Shown: positions 26,547 to 35,209, counted from the stretch's first letter. The stretch is 64,000 bases of DNA from Mycobacterium lentiflavum (GCF_022374895.2 NZ_CP092423.2:5704001-5768000); one strand, 5' to 3'. The notes: a model not told the origin generated them from the sequence alone. Program-made: numbers and translations.

Positions 26547-27515
26547 ATGCGCGCCATCGTCGCCGAATCTTCCGACCAACTCGTCTGGCAAGAGGTCCCC
26601 GATGTCTCCGCCGGGGCCGGCGAGGTGCTGATCAAGGTCACCGCGGCCGGCGTCAACCGCGCCGACGTGCTGCAGGCCGCCGGAAAGTATCCGCCCCCGC
26701 CGGGAGCCAGCGACATCATCGGCATGGAGGTATCCGGCGTGGTCGCCTCAGTGGGGTCGGGCGTCACGGAATGGTCCGTCGGACAAGAGGTTTGCGCGCT
26801 GTTGGCGGGCGGCGGCTACGCGGAATACGTCGCGGTTCCCGCGCCTCAGGTGTTGCCGATTCCGGGCGGCGTCTCGCTGGAGGATGCAGCTGGGCTACCC
26901 GAGGTGGCCTGCACCGTGTGGTCGAACCTGGTGCTCACCGCGCACCTGCACGAGGGCCAGCTGCTGCTGATGCACGGCGGGGCAAGCGGCATCGGAACCC
27001 ACGCGATTCAGATCGCGCGCGCCTTGGGCGCCCGAGTGGCGGTCACCGCTGGTTCCGAGGAGAAGCTGCAGACCTGCCGCGATCTGGGCGCCGAGATCAC
27101 CATCAACTATCGCGACGAGGACTTCGTCGCGCGGCTGCAGGATTGCGGCGGCGCCGATGTGATCTTCGACATCATGGGTGCCTCCTACCTGGACCGCAAT
27201 CTCGATGCGCTGGCCACCGACGGGCAGCTGCTGATCATCGGCATGCAAGGTGGTCTCAAGGCCGAGCTCAACATCGGCAAGCTGCTGCCCAAGCGGTTAC
27301 GCGTGATCGGCACGACGCTGCGCGGCCGGCCGGTGCACGGCCCGAACAGCAAGGGCGAGATCGTCGCAGCCGTGACGGAGTCGGTGTGGCCGATGATCGC
27401 CGACGGCCGGGTCCGGCCGATCATCGGCGCTCGCATGCCGATTCAGCAGGCCGGCGCTGCCCACCAGAAGCTGGTCTCGGGCGAGGTGCACGGGAAGATC
27501 GTGCTGACCGTTTAG
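26547..27515 (+). CDS. NAD(P)H-quinone oxidoreductase family protein (Rv3777-like)
   Basis: This is a 322-residue MDR-family enzyme of the PIG3/quinone oxidoreductase subgroup. It has the N-terminal MRAIVAESSDQLVWQEVPD, GVNRADVLQAAGKYPPPPGASDIIGMEVSG, and the NADPH loop HGGASGIGTHAIQIARALGA. No structural or catalytic zinc ligands are seen. In PIG3-type proteins this fold reduces quinones with NADPH. ATG 26547 follows the tRNA-Ser gene by 36 bases on the opposite strand; the longer open frame upstream would run through the tRNA and is rejected. A palindromic repeat follows. Confidence 0.87.
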   Translation: MRAIVAESSDQLVWQEVPDVSAGAGEVLIKVTAAGVNRADVLQAAGKYPPPPGASDIIGMEVSGVVASVGSGVTEWSVGQEVCALLAGGGYAEYVAVPAPQVLPIPGGVSLEDAAGLPEVACTVWSNLVLTAHLHEGQLLLMHGGASGIGTHAIQIARALGARVAVTAGSEEKLQTCRDLGAEITINYRDEDFVARLQDCGGADVIFDIMGASYLDRNLDALATDGQLLIIGMQGGLKAELNIGKLLPKRLRVIGTTLRGRPVHGPNSKGEIVAAVTESVWPMIADGRVRPIIGARMPIQQAGAAHQKLVSGEVHGKIVLTV

Positions 27516-27530
27516 TGGGCGGGCCGGCGC

Positions 27531-27610
27531 CTCGAGTGCGCGCTGACGGCTTTCAGTGTGCGGTCCGGGCGAGATTTCCGGCGATTTCCCGCCGTCAACG
27601 CACACTCGAG
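27531..27610. repeat. Palindromic intergenic repeat, copy 3
   Basis: The terminal inverted arms CTCGAGTGCGCGCTGACGGC (27531-27550) and the 20 bases ending at 27610 match at 18 of 20 positions. The interior holds a second GTGTGCGG block and the sequence CGAGATTTCCGGCGATTT. The layout matches the copies at 957 and 18501, and this is the best-preserved copy. It lies between convergent genes. Confidence 0.75.
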
Positions 27611-27676
27611 GGTGAGCAGCGGCGAGCGGCGGCGGGTGAGCGACGGCGGCGGGTGAGCGGCGGCGGGTGAGCGGCG
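27610..27676. repeat. Tandem GGGTGAGC-GGCGGC repeat
   Basis: GGGTGAGC recurs at 27610, 27634, 27651 and 27665, separated by GGCGGC-type spacers that shorten from 24 to 17 to 14 bases. The last unit abuts the stop codon of the minus-strand gene at 27678. It directly follows the palindromic repeat and looks like local slippage or duplication. Confidence 0.7.
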
Positions 27677-27677
27677 A

Positions 27678-28874
27678 TTAACCCAGCGACGCGAGCGCGC
27701 GGACCAGTTGATCGACCTCGGCCATCGTCGAGTAGTGCGCCAGCCCGACGGCCACCGCGCCGCCAACCTCGTTGGCGCCCAAGGCATCCAGCACACGTGA
27801 GCTCTCGTTCGAGACGGCCAGAATTCCGTTGTCCGCCAAGCGCTGTACGACCCGCTCGGCGGGCACGCCCTGCAATGCGAAGCTGACCAGCGGGATCCGC
27901 ACCTCGGGGCGACCGATCAACATCATCAACGGCAACGACCGCAACGAGACCATCAGGTAGTCGAAGATCCGGTTGAGGTACGAGGTGGCGGATTGCATCG
28001 ACACCGACAGCCGCTCGCGCCGGCTGCCGCGGGCCGACTCGTCCAATGCCGCAAGGTATTCGATGCTGGCGACCACCCCGGCCAACAGTCCGAACTGATG
28101 CGCCCCCACCTCGAGACGCGCCGGGCCGGTGGCGTTGGGATTGGTGGAGACCGAGCTGAACGAGTTGATCATCGCCGGATCCCGGAACACGATCGCGCCG
28201 ACGGGCGGGCCACCCCAGGCCGTCGCGTTGACCGCCACCACGTCGACCTCGGTCTCTTTGACGTCGAGCAGTCGGTAGGGCGCGGCCGCGGAGTGGTCGA
28301 CGATCACCAGCCCGCCGACGTCGTGCACCAGCTTGGTCATCGCCCGCAGATCGGTGACCGTGCCCAGGGTTCCCGATGCGGAGGTGACCGCAACCAGTCG
28401 GGTCGACTTCCCGATCAGGCTCTCCCACTGCCACGTCGGCAGCTCGCCGGTCTCGATGTCGACCTCGGCCCACTTCACCTTGGCGCCGTAGCGGTGCGCC
28501 GCGCGCAGCCACGGGGCGATGTTGGCCTCGTCGTCCAGGCGGCTGACGACCACCTCGTAGCCCAGGCCGGCCCGCGAGGATGACGCCTCCGCCAGCGAGG
28601 ACAGCAGGATCGCGCGATCGGCGCCCAGCACGATGCCCGCCGGGTCGGCGTTGAACAGATCGGCCACGGCCGCGCGCGCGGCTTCCAGCACGGCGGCGCT
28701 GCGCTGCGCCGACGGGTGCGCTCCCACGGTGGTGGCACTGGAGCGGCGGAAAGCGGTGGAGACGGTGGTCGCAACGGAATCGGGAATCAGCATCCCGGTC
28801 GGCGCGTCGAAGTGCACCCATCCGTCACCCAGTGACGGATGCAGTCCGCGCACCCGGGCGACGTCGTAAGCCAT
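27678..28874 (-). CDS. Cysteine desulfurase-like class V aminotransferase fold protein (Rv3778c-like)
   Basis: The 398-residue protein has the class V aminotransferase fold and is very close to M. tuberculosis Rv3778c. The PLP pyridine-contacting aspartate is visible in LVIVDHSAAAPYRLLD. At the Schiff-base position the family pattern S-G-H-K is replaced by VNATAWGGPPVGA, so the PLP lysine appears to be Ala. M. tuberculosis also lacks it (VNAHAWGGPP, from memory), so this is ancestral. It may be a non-catalytic PLP-fold protein or bind PLP differently. ATG 28874 gives full length. Convergent with the quinone oxidoreductase. Confidence 0.82.
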   Translation of the reverse strand: MAYDVARVRGLHPSLGDGWVHFDAPTGMLIPDSVATTVSTAFRRSSATTVGAHPSAQRSAAVLEAARAAVADLFNADPAGIVLGADRAILLSSLAEASSSRAGLGYEVVVSRLDDEANIAPWLRAAHRYGAKVKWAEVDIETGELPTWQWESLIGKSTRLVAVTSASGTLGTVTDLRAMTKLVHDVGGLVIVDHSAAAPYRLLDVKETEVDVVAVNATAWGGPPVGAIVFRDPAMINSFSSVSTNPNATGPARLEVGAHQFGLLAGVVASIEYLAALDESARGSRRERLSVSMQSATSYLNRIFDYLMVSLRSLPLMMLIGRPEVRIPLVSFALQGVPAERVVQRLADNGILAVSNESSRVLDALGANEVGGAVAVGLAHYSTMAEVDQLVRALASLG

Positions 28875-28991
28875 GCAGCCACCTTAGAGCTTCCGCACTA
28901 GAGCGAAATTGTGACGATAGCGGGTGCCACAGACGTCAGAGCCAGCCGGTGGCTGCCCGAGCCAGGTCACCCGGCCAGCCATACTAGTCCA

Positions 28992-30965
28992 GTGGGGCTC
29001 TGGATCGGAACGCTGATCGCACTGTTTTTGCTGATCGCCCCGGGGACAATCGTTGCGCGTATCGCCCAGCTAACGTGGCCAATCGCGGTCGCAGTTGGCC
29101 CGGCGCTGACCTACGGTGTCGTCGCGCTGGCGATCATTCCCTACGGTGCGCTCGGAATCCCATGGAACGGTTGGACTGCGCTCGCGGCGCTGGCGGTCGT
29201 GTGTGTGGTGGCGACGGGTTTGCAGTTGCTACTGGCCCGCTACCGCGACACCGACGCCGAGGCGCGGGGCATCGCCGGCTGGCCGGCGCTGGCGGTTGGG
29301 GCGGGGGTGGCGCTGGGCACGCTGCTGATCATGTGGGCGGCCTACCGGGGTTTGGCCACGCACTGGCAGGCCGTCCCCAGCACCTGGGATGCGGTGTGGC
29401 ATGCCAACGAAGTGCGCTACATCCTCGACACCGGCCAGGCGTCGAGCACCCATATGGGCGAGCTGCGCAACGTCGAAACCCACCAGACGCTGTACTACCC
29501 GTCGGTGTTCCACGCTCTGACCGCGGTGTTCTGCCAGCTCACCGGGGCGGCCCCGACCACCGGCTACACACTGAACTCGGTCGCGGCCTCGATCTGGCTG
29601 TTTCCGACCAGCGCGGCGATGCTGACCTGGCATCTGCTGCGCCCGGTGATGACGCCGGGCCGCACCGCCGCGATCTCGGCCACCGCCGCCGCGCTGTCAG
29701 CGTCGTTCACCTCGGTGCCCTACGTCGAGTTCGGCGTGGCCGCGATGCCCAACTTGGCCGCCTACGGCGTCGCGATCCCGACCTTCCTGTTGATCACCTC
29801 CACGCTGCGGCATCGCGACCGCATCCCGATGGCCGTGCTGGCGTTGGTCGGCGTGCTGTCGGTACACCTGACCGGCGGATTCATCGTCATCCTGTTCCTG
29901 TTGGGCTGGTGGCTGCTAGACGTGTGGTGGCACCCGGTGCGCGGACGGCTCGCGGACGCCGCAATCCTGGCCGCGGTGGCGGTGCCGACCGGGGTGATCC
30001 TGGCGCCGCAGTTCATCGGGGTGCTCAAACAGGCCGACATCATCGCCGGGCATGCCTTCCCCAGCTTCAAGAGCGCCAAGCAGGGCGTCATCGATGCGCT
30101 GCTGCTGCACACCCGCCACCTCAACGATTTTCCGACCCAGTACGGCCTGGTCGTGCTGATGTATCTCGGCATGGCGTATCTGCTGTACAAGCGGATCTGG
30201 TGGCCGGTGGCGGTCTGGCTGGTACTGACGGTGGCGACCGTCTACTCGGGGGCCCCGTTTCACAACGCGGTCGGCGCCGCGATCGAGGAGTTCAGCCAGT
30301 TCTTCTACAACGACCCGCGCCGCCTCACCTCGGTGGTGACGATGCTGGTGACGCCGATGGCAGCCATCGCGCTGTTCGGCGCGGTGGCGCTCGCGGTCGC
30401 GATCGCCAAACGCATCACCGACCGGTTCAAGGAGTTGCCCGCACCGTTCTGGGTGTCGACCGCCGCGGTCCTGCTGGTGCTGACCACCGTGGTCAGCGCA
30501 CGACATTACTTCTATCGACATCTGGTGCTGTTCGGCGACAAATACGACTCGGTGATGATCGATCAGCGCGACCTGATGGCGATGGCGTATCTGTCCAGAC
30601 TGCCCGGCGCCCACGACACCCTGATCGCCAACGCGAACACCGACGGCACCGCCTGGATGTATGCGGTGGCCGATTTGCATCCGCTGTGGACGCATTACGA
30701 CTTCCCGCAGCAGACCGGGCCGGGACCGCAGCGCTTCGTCATCTGGGCTTACGCCAACCGTGGTGATTCCGATCCGAGAGTCGTCGAGGCGATCAAGGCG
30801 CTGAATATCCGCTACATCTACACCAGCTCGCCCACAGTTCGCGGGTTCGCCATGCCCGACGGACTAGTGTCGCTGGAAAAGTCGAAGTCGTGGGCGCTGA
30901 TCTACGACAACGGCGGGGCCAGAATTTACGAATGGCGCGGAAATGCCACACCGCCCCGCCCCTAG
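28992..30965 (+). CDS. Large GT-C-like membrane protein (Rv3779-like)
   Basis: The 657-residue protein has about a dozen membrane helices followed by an extracytoplasmic C-terminal domain (about 530 to the end), typical of GT-C glycosyltransferases. An acidic/histidine-rich first loop includes WDAVWHANEVRYILDTGQASSTHMGELRNVETH. It is close to M. tuberculosis Rv3779, reported as a polyprenyl-phosphomannose synthase; the reaction would use GDP-mannose or a lipid-linked sugar. GTG 28992 (GLWIGTLIALFLLIAPG) matches that protein's start; an upstream in-frame GTG at 28911 adds 27 non-conserved residues. It is followed 12 bases later by bpa. Confidence 0.85.
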   Translation: MGLWIGTLIALFLLIAPGTIVARIAQLTWPIAVAVGPALTYGVVALAIIPYGALGIPWNGWTALAALAVVCVVATGLQLLLARYRDTDAEARGIAGWPALAVGAGVALGTLLIMWAAYRGLATHWQAVPSTWDAVWHANEVRYILDTGQASSTHMGELRNVETHQTLYYPSVFHALTAVFCQLTGAAPTTGYTLNSVAASIWLFPTSAAMLTWHLLRPVMTPGRTAAISATAAALSASFTSVPYVEFGVAAMPNLAAYGVAIPTFLLITSTLRHRDRIPMAVLALVGVLSVHLTGGFIVILFLLGWWLLDVWWHPVRGRLADAAILAAVAVPTGVILAPQFIGVLKQADIIAGHAFPSFKSAKQGVIDALLLHTRHLNDFPTQYGLVVLMYLGMAYLLYKRIWWPVAVWLVLTVATVYSGAPFHNAVGAAIEEFSQFFYNDPRRLTSVVTMLVTPMAAIALFGAVALAVAIAKRITDRFKELPAPFWVSTAAVLLVLTTVVSARHYFYRHLVLFGDKYDSVMIDQRDLMAMAYLSRLPGAHDTLIANANTDGTAWMYAVADLHPLWTHYDFPQQTGPGPQRFVIWAYANRGDSDPRVVEAIKALNIRYIYTSSPTVRGFAMPDGLVSLEKSKSWALIYDNGGARIYEWRGNATPPRP

Positions 30966-30977
30966 ACGTACAAGAGG

Positions 30978-31514
30978 ATGGTGACCGGATTGACTAACGG
31001 CAACGACGGCCCCAATGACGATGGCGTCGAGATCATCGGCGGCGTCGATCCGCGGATCATGGCGCTTCGCGATGGCGCCGACGACGACGATCCCGACGAA
31101 AAATCCCTGACCGATCTCGTCGAGCAGCCCGCCAAGGTGATGCGCATCGGGACCATGATCAAGCAATTGCTCGAAGAAGTGCGTGCGGCACCGCTGGATG
31201 ACGCCAGCCGCAAGCGGTTGCGCGAGATCCACGCGACCAGCATCAGGGAGCTGGAAGACGGTCTCGCACCGGAACTTCGCGAGGAACTCGATCGCCTCAC
31301 CCTGCCGTTCAACGAGGACGCCGAGCCCACCGACGCCGAGTTGCGCATCGCCCAAGCCCAGCTCGTCGGCTGGCTCGAGGGACTGTTTCACGGCATCCAG
31401 ACCGCGCTGTTCGCCCAACAGATGGCCGCCCGCGCGCAGCTCGAGCAGATGCGCCAGGGTGCCCTGCCGCCGGGTATCGGGCGCCACGGTCCGGGCACCG
31501 GGCAGTACCTCTAA
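30978..31514 (+). CDS. bpa: Bpa/PafE, ATP-independent bacterial proteasome activator
   Basis: This 178-residue protein is nearly identical to M. tuberculosis Rv3780 through its helical core (SLTDLVEQPAKVMRIGTMIKQLLEEVRAAPLDD and VGWLEGLFHGIQTALFAQQMAARAQLEQMRQGALPPG). It forms a dodecameric ring that docks on the 20S proteasome and admits unfolded proteins and HspR without ATP. Docking uses the C-terminal GQYL, present here as GTGQYL. The N-terminal 40 residues are acidic and disordered, slightly longer than in M. tuberculosis. The ATG at 30978 follows AAGAGG. Its link to the neighbouring glycan genes is positional only. Confidence 0.95.
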   Translation: MVTGLTNGNDGPNDDGVEIIGGVDPRIMALRDGADDDDPDEKSLTDLVEQPAKVMRIGTMIKQLLEEVRAAPLDDASRKRLREIHATSIRELEDGLAPELREELDRLTLPFNEDAEPTDAELRIAQAQLVGWLEGLFHGIQTALFAQQMAARAQLEQMRQGALPPGIGRHGPGTGQYL

Positions 31515-31526
31515 GAGCAGACGTCA

Positions 31527-32375
31527 GTGTCCGGTCCTCGCGGTCCGTATATCGAGACCAGCAACGCGTGGGTGGAATTTCCCATCTTCGACGCGAAGTC
31601 GCGATCGTTGAAGAAGGCCTTTCTCGGCAAGGCCGGCGGCACGATCGGCCGCAACAACTCCAACGTCGTAGTCGTCGAGGCGTTGCGCGACATCACGATG
31701 TCGCTCGAGCTGGGTGACCGCGTCGGCCTGGTCGGCCACAACGGGGCCGGGAAATCGACTCTGCTGCGCCTACTTTCGGGCATCTACGAACCCACCCGGG
31801 GCTGGGCCAAGGTCACTGGCCGGGTCGCGCCGGTGTTCGACCTCGGCGTCGGGATGGACCCCGAGATCTCCGGCTATGAGAACATCATCATCCGCGGTCT
31901 CTTTCTCGGTCAGACCCGCAAGCAGATGCTGGCCAAGGTCGACGAGATCGCCGAGTTCACCGAGCTCGGGGACTACCTGTCGATGCCGCTGCGCACGTAT
32001 TCCACCGGGATGCGGGTGCGGTTGGCGATGGGCGTGGTCACCAGCATCGACCCCGAGATCCTGCTGCTCGACGAGGGCATCGGCGCCGTCGATGCCGACT
32101 TCCTGAAGAAGGCCCAGTCGCGATTGCAGGGCCTGGTGGAACGGTCCGGAATCCTGGTGTTCGCCAGCCATTCCAACGAATTCCTGGCCCGGCTGTGCAA
32201 GACCGCGATGTGGATCGACCACGGTGTCATCCGCCAGACCGGCGGCATCGAAGACGTGGTGCGCGCCTACGAGGGTGACGACGCCGCGCGGCACGTGCGT
32301 GAGGTGCTGGAAGAAACCCGGCTGCAGATCCAGACCGATAAACCGCTGGCGCAAAGCGCTTCCGGGGATGAGTGA
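31527..32375 (+). CDS. wzt: Wzt/RfbE, ATPase of the galactan ABC exporter
   Basis: The 282-residue ABC ATPase of the polysaccharide-export type has Walker A GHNGAGKST at residues 70-78, the ABC signature YSTGMRVRLA, Walker B ILLLDEGIGAVD and a switch histidine in VFASHSNEF. It corresponds to Rv3781. With Wzm it is thought to flip the lipid-linked galactan precursor of arabinogalactan across the plasma membrane. GTG 31527 was used. It overlaps glfT1 by eight bases. It has no C-terminal carbohydrate-binding extension, unlike some Wzt proteins. Confidence 0.92.
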   Translation: MSGPRGPYIETSNAWVEFPIFDAKSRSLKKAFLGKAGGTIGRNNSNVVVVEALRDITMSLELGDRVGLVGHNGAGKSTLLRLLSGIYEPTRGWAKVTGRVAPVFDLGVGMDPEISGYENIIIRGLFLGQTRKQMLAKVDEIAEFTELGDYLSMPLRTYSTGMRVRLAMGVVTSIDPEILLLDEGIGAVDADFLKKAQSRLQGLVERSGILVFASHSNEFLARLCKTAMWIDHGVIRQTGGIEDVVRAYEGDDAARHVREVLEETRLQIQTDKPLAQSASGDE

Positions 32376-33339
32376 ATCCATCTTCGCCGTCGTGGTCACC
32401 CACCGGCGACCCGACGAACTCGCCAAGTCGCTGGACATGCTCAGCGCGCAGACCCGGCTGCCCGACCACCTGATCGTCGTCGACAACGACGGCGGTGCCG
32501 ATGGCCGGATCCGCGACCTGGTTGCCGCCCAGCCGATCTCGACCACCTACCTGGCGTCGCGCCGAAACCTCGGCGGCGCAGGCGGTTTCGCGTTAGGCAT
32601 GCTGCACGCGCTGGCCGACGGTGCCGACTGGGTGTGGCTGGCCGACGACGACGGACGTCCACAGGACTCGCAGGTGCTGGCCACGCTGCTGGCCTGCGCC
32701 GAAAAGCACGGCCTGGCCGAGGTGTCGCCGATGGTGTGCAATATGGACGACCCGGCGCGGCTGGCCTTCCCGCTGCGGCGCGGCCTGGTATGGCGCAGGC
32801 GCGCAAGCGAATTGCGCACCGAAGCGGGTCAGGACCTGCTGCCAGGGATCGCGTCGCTGTTCAACGGCGCGCTGTTCCGGGCGTCCACCCTGGACGCCGT
32901 CGGCGTCCCGGACATGCGGCTGTTCATCCGGGGCGACGAGGTTGAGTTGCATCGTCGGCTGGTGCGTTCCGGCCTGCCGTTCGGGACCTGCCTGGACACG
33001 ATTTACCTGCACCCCTGCGGATCCGACGAGTTCCGCCCGATCTTGGGCGGCCGGATGCACACGCAGTATCCCGACAACCCGACCAAGCGGTTCTACACCT
33101 ACCGCAACCGCGGCTATCTGTTGTCCCAGCCGGGTCTGCGCAAGCTGCTGGTCCAGGAGTGGGTTCGGTTCGGCTGGTTCTTCCTGATATCCCGGCGTGA
33201 TCCCAAGGGCCTGCTGGAATGGATTCGTTTGCGCCGCTTGGGACGTCGTGAACAGTTCGGCAAGCCCAGTGGCGGCCGGGAGCGCGGGGCAGCCGGGCGA
33301 AGCGGGTCGCCACCATCCGGACCTGGAGGAACCCCGTGA
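32368..33339 (+). CDS. glfT1: GlfT1, initiating galactofuranosyltransferase
   Basis: This 323-residue GT2-family enzyme adds the first two galactofuranose residues to the decaprenyl-linked rhamnosyl-GlcNAc primer of arabinogalactan, using UDP-Galf at the cytoplasmic face. The nucleotide-sugar fold opens with IFAVVVTHRRPDEL, and the metal-binding Asp93-Asp95 lies in WLADDDGRPQD. RRNLGGAGGFA and FIRGDEVELHRRL (catalytic-base region) follow. It ends with a 25-residue Gly/Ser/Arg-rich tail that looks longer than in M. tuberculosis. ATG 32368 overlaps the wzt end. It is sandwiched between wzt and wzm, as in M. tuberculosis. Confidence 0.93.
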   Translation: MSESIFAVVVTHRRPDELAKSLDMLSAQTRLPDHLIVVDNDGGADGRIRDLVAAQPISTTYLASRRNLGGAGGFALGMLHALADGADWVWLADDDGRPQDSQVLATLLACAEKHGLAEVSPMVCNMDDPARLAFPLRRGLVWRRRASELRTEAGQDLLPGIASLFNGALFRASTLDAVGVPDMRLFIRGDEVELHRRLVRSGLPFGTCLDTIYLHPCGSDEFRPILGGRMHTQYPDNPTKRFYTYRNRGYLLSQPGLRKLLVQEWVRFGWFFLISRRDPKGLLEWIRLRRLGRREQFGKPSGGRERGAAGRSGSPPSGPGGTP

Positions 33340-34166
33340 CTTTCATCGACGCCGCCGCACAGTCGCGGACCTTCACCCGGGCCCGCAACGACCTGGTCGA
33401 CGGGTTTCGCCGTCGCGAGCTGTGGCTGCACCTGGGCTGGCAGGACATCAAGCAGCGTTACCGCCGCTCGGTGCTGGGCCCCTTCTGGATCACGATCGCG
33501 ACCGGGACAACGGCCGTCGCGATGGGCGGGCTGTATTCGAAGCTGTTTCACCTCGACCTGTCGGTGCATCTGCCGTATGTGACGCTCGGCCTGATCATTT
33601 GGAACCTGATCAACGCCGCCATCCTGGAAGGCGCCGACGTGTTCGTCGCCAACGAGGGTCTGATCAAGCAGTTGCCGACGCCGTTGAGCGTGCACGTCTA
33701 CCGGCTGGTGTGGCGACAGATGATCCTGTTCGCGCACAACATCGTCATCTACGTCGTCGTCGCGATGATCTATCCCAAACCGTGGTCGTGGGCCGACCTT
33801 TCGGTGATTCCGGCGTTGGCGCTGATCGTGCTCAATTGCATCTGGGTGTCGCTGTGCTTCGGCATCCTGGCGACCCGCTACCGCGACATCGGTCCCCTGC
33901 TGTTTTCGATCGTGCAACTGCTGTTCTTCATGACGCCGATCATCTGGAACGACGACACCTTGCGTCAGCAGGGCGCGGGCAACTGGTCAAAGATCGTCGA
34001 ACTCAACCCACTGCTGCACTATCTCGATATCGTGCGGGCGCCGCTGCTGGGCGCCCATCAGGAGCTGCGGCACTGGGCGGTGGTGCTGGTCCTGACCGTC
34101 GTCGGCTGGCTGCTGGCGGCGTTCGCGATGCGGCAATACCGCGCCCGGGTGCCGTACTGGGTCTAA
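33336..34166 (+). CDS. wzm: Wzm/RfbD, permease of the galactan ABC exporter
   Basis: The 276-residue ABC-2 type permease has six predicted membrane helices. The cytoplasmic N-terminus carries RRELWLHLGWQDIKQRYRRSVLGPFW, the gate-helix motif of O-antigen exporters, and the protein ends in a basic tail RQYRARVPYWV. It corresponds to Rv3783 and pairs with the ATPase at 31527. GTG 33336 overlaps glfT1 by four bases, so the three genes are translationally coupled. Its last four bases overlap the convergent peptidase gene. Confidence 0.92.
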   Translation: MTFIDAAAQSRTFTRARNDLVDGFRRRELWLHLGWQDIKQRYRRSVLGPFWITIATGTTAVAMGGLYSKLFHLDLSVHLPYVTLGLIIWNLINAAILEGADVFVANEGLIKQLPTPLSVHVYRLVWRQMILFAHNIVIYVVVAMIYPKPWSWADLSVIPALALIVLNCIWVSLCFGILATRYRDIGPLLFSIVQLLFFMTPIIWNDDTLRQQGAGNWSKIVELNPLLHYLDIVRAPLLGAHQELRHWAVVLVLTVVGWLLAAFAMRQYRARVPYWV

Positions 34167-34885
34167 CGGGCTGGGTCGGTGACGATCATCTCGTCATCAC
34201 TGGTGGCCCACGCCCTGGTGAACAGGTCCAGGGACACCGTCTCGTTCGCGCCATCGTCGGCGCCACTGTCGTTCAGGTGCACTCGGGAGTTGACGACGTC
34301 GATCCCGGTGACCACGACCGCGTGGTCGGAGGTGGGCTGGCCGTTGCGGTCCTTGGCATCTACCGGCTGGCCCCAGATCATCTCGCCGTTCACCTCGACG
34401 ATCACCTTGCGACCGCTGGCCAGGTACTGCTTGAGGGCGGGCATACCGCTGGCGAGGCCCGTCGTGGGCGCGTCGCTGGTGTTGGTCAATCTGGCGGTGA
34501 CGCCGTAGTGCGCCAGCAGTAACGGAAGGTCGTCCGGGCTGGTGCCCTGGCCGCTGTTCGGGTCGTTGGTGTTCTTGGGCACGGTGTAGATCGACCCCGG
34601 GTGGCTCTGACTCGGCAGCTTCTGGGCCAGCGCGATGATCTCCTGCTCAGAGACCGGCCGGCCGGTCACCTCGCCGATCACGTCGGCGGCGGCCATTAAC
34701 GCGCAGTCGTCGTAAGTCTGGGGCTTCCAGAACGCGGCGGCCGCGGTCGGTTCGCCGTACATGCCGCCGGTGGTGATGTCGTCGGCGTGCGCCAACCCCG
34801 TCGCAAACGCGAGGCTCAGAATAAAGGCGATGATTGCGAGACCGGCAGTCCGAGTGGCGTTTCCAGCCAGCTTGGCGGTGGTCAT
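34163..34885 (-). CDS. Secreted C39-like papain-fold peptidase
   Basis: The 240-residue precursor has a signal peptide: TAGLAIIAFILSLAFATGLAHA, with likely cleavage after AHA at about residue 34. The mature part has the peptidase C39-like layout. The nucleophile Cys lies in TYDDCALMAAADVIGEVTG, where an Asp/Gln usually precedes it, the catalytic His in PTSDHAVVVTGIDVV, and an Asp/Asn in VHLNDSGADDG. Family members cleave peptides or act on the cell envelope. A GGAGC site precedes the ATG. It lies where M. tuberculosis has other genes (Rv3784-Rv3787c), so this segment differs. Function inferred from fold only. Confidence 0.72.
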   Translation of the reverse strand: MTTAKLAGNATRTAGLAIIAFILSLAFATGLAHADDITTGGMYGEPTAAAAFWKPQTYDDCALMAAADVIGEVTGRPVSEQEIIALAQKLPSQSHPGSIYTVPKNTNDPNSGQGTSPDDLPLLLAHYGVTARLTNTSDAPTTGLASGMPALKQYLASGRKVIVEVNGEMIWGQPVDAKDRNGQPTSDHAVVVTGIDVVNSRVHLNDSGADDGANETVSLDLFTRAWATSDDEMIVTDPAR

Positions 34886-35209
34886 GATGGGCTCCTTTGC
34901 TCATCTCCGCGTAACGATTGAGGTGCGTGAGAAAAGGCTCGGCCATCGCCCTTTATGAATCCTTGGAGCCTTGGGCAGGACCTCCGCCGAGCGAGGCGGC
35001 GCCAAGGATCCTTCGAGAATTCGCCAAGGCCCCGGCCAGACGCTGGACCGACCGGAAAAGCCCTGGAAAACAGCCGATTTGGTAGGGCGGTGGCACACCA
35101 CGAAAGGTCTGGAATGCACCCGATTCGACAGTGCGATGCTGGCGTCTATCCTTGCGGCAAACGTGGCGAAACTCGACGCGCGAACCCGTCGATGGAGGAA
35201 TATGCGATC
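34886..35209. other. 324-base intergenic region
   Basis: No convincing gene is present: the forward frame is open from 34955, but codon use and composition do not look coding before 35210. CCTTGGAGCCTTGGGC (34974-34989) and two CCAAGG motifs near 35011 and 35026 form loose repeats, and AAGGATCCTT is a 10-base palindrome at 35013-35022. It must contain the promoters of the divergent peptidase and of the NfeD-like/flotillin pair. GGAGG at 35194-35198 is the ribosome site of the latter. Confidence 0.5.

Noticed and set aside
34955..35209. Upstream part of the 160-codon frame ending at 35437 as coding
   Set aside because: The first 85 codons lack sensible composition or homology. NfeD-like similarity begins at GTG 35210, which has its own GGAGG.
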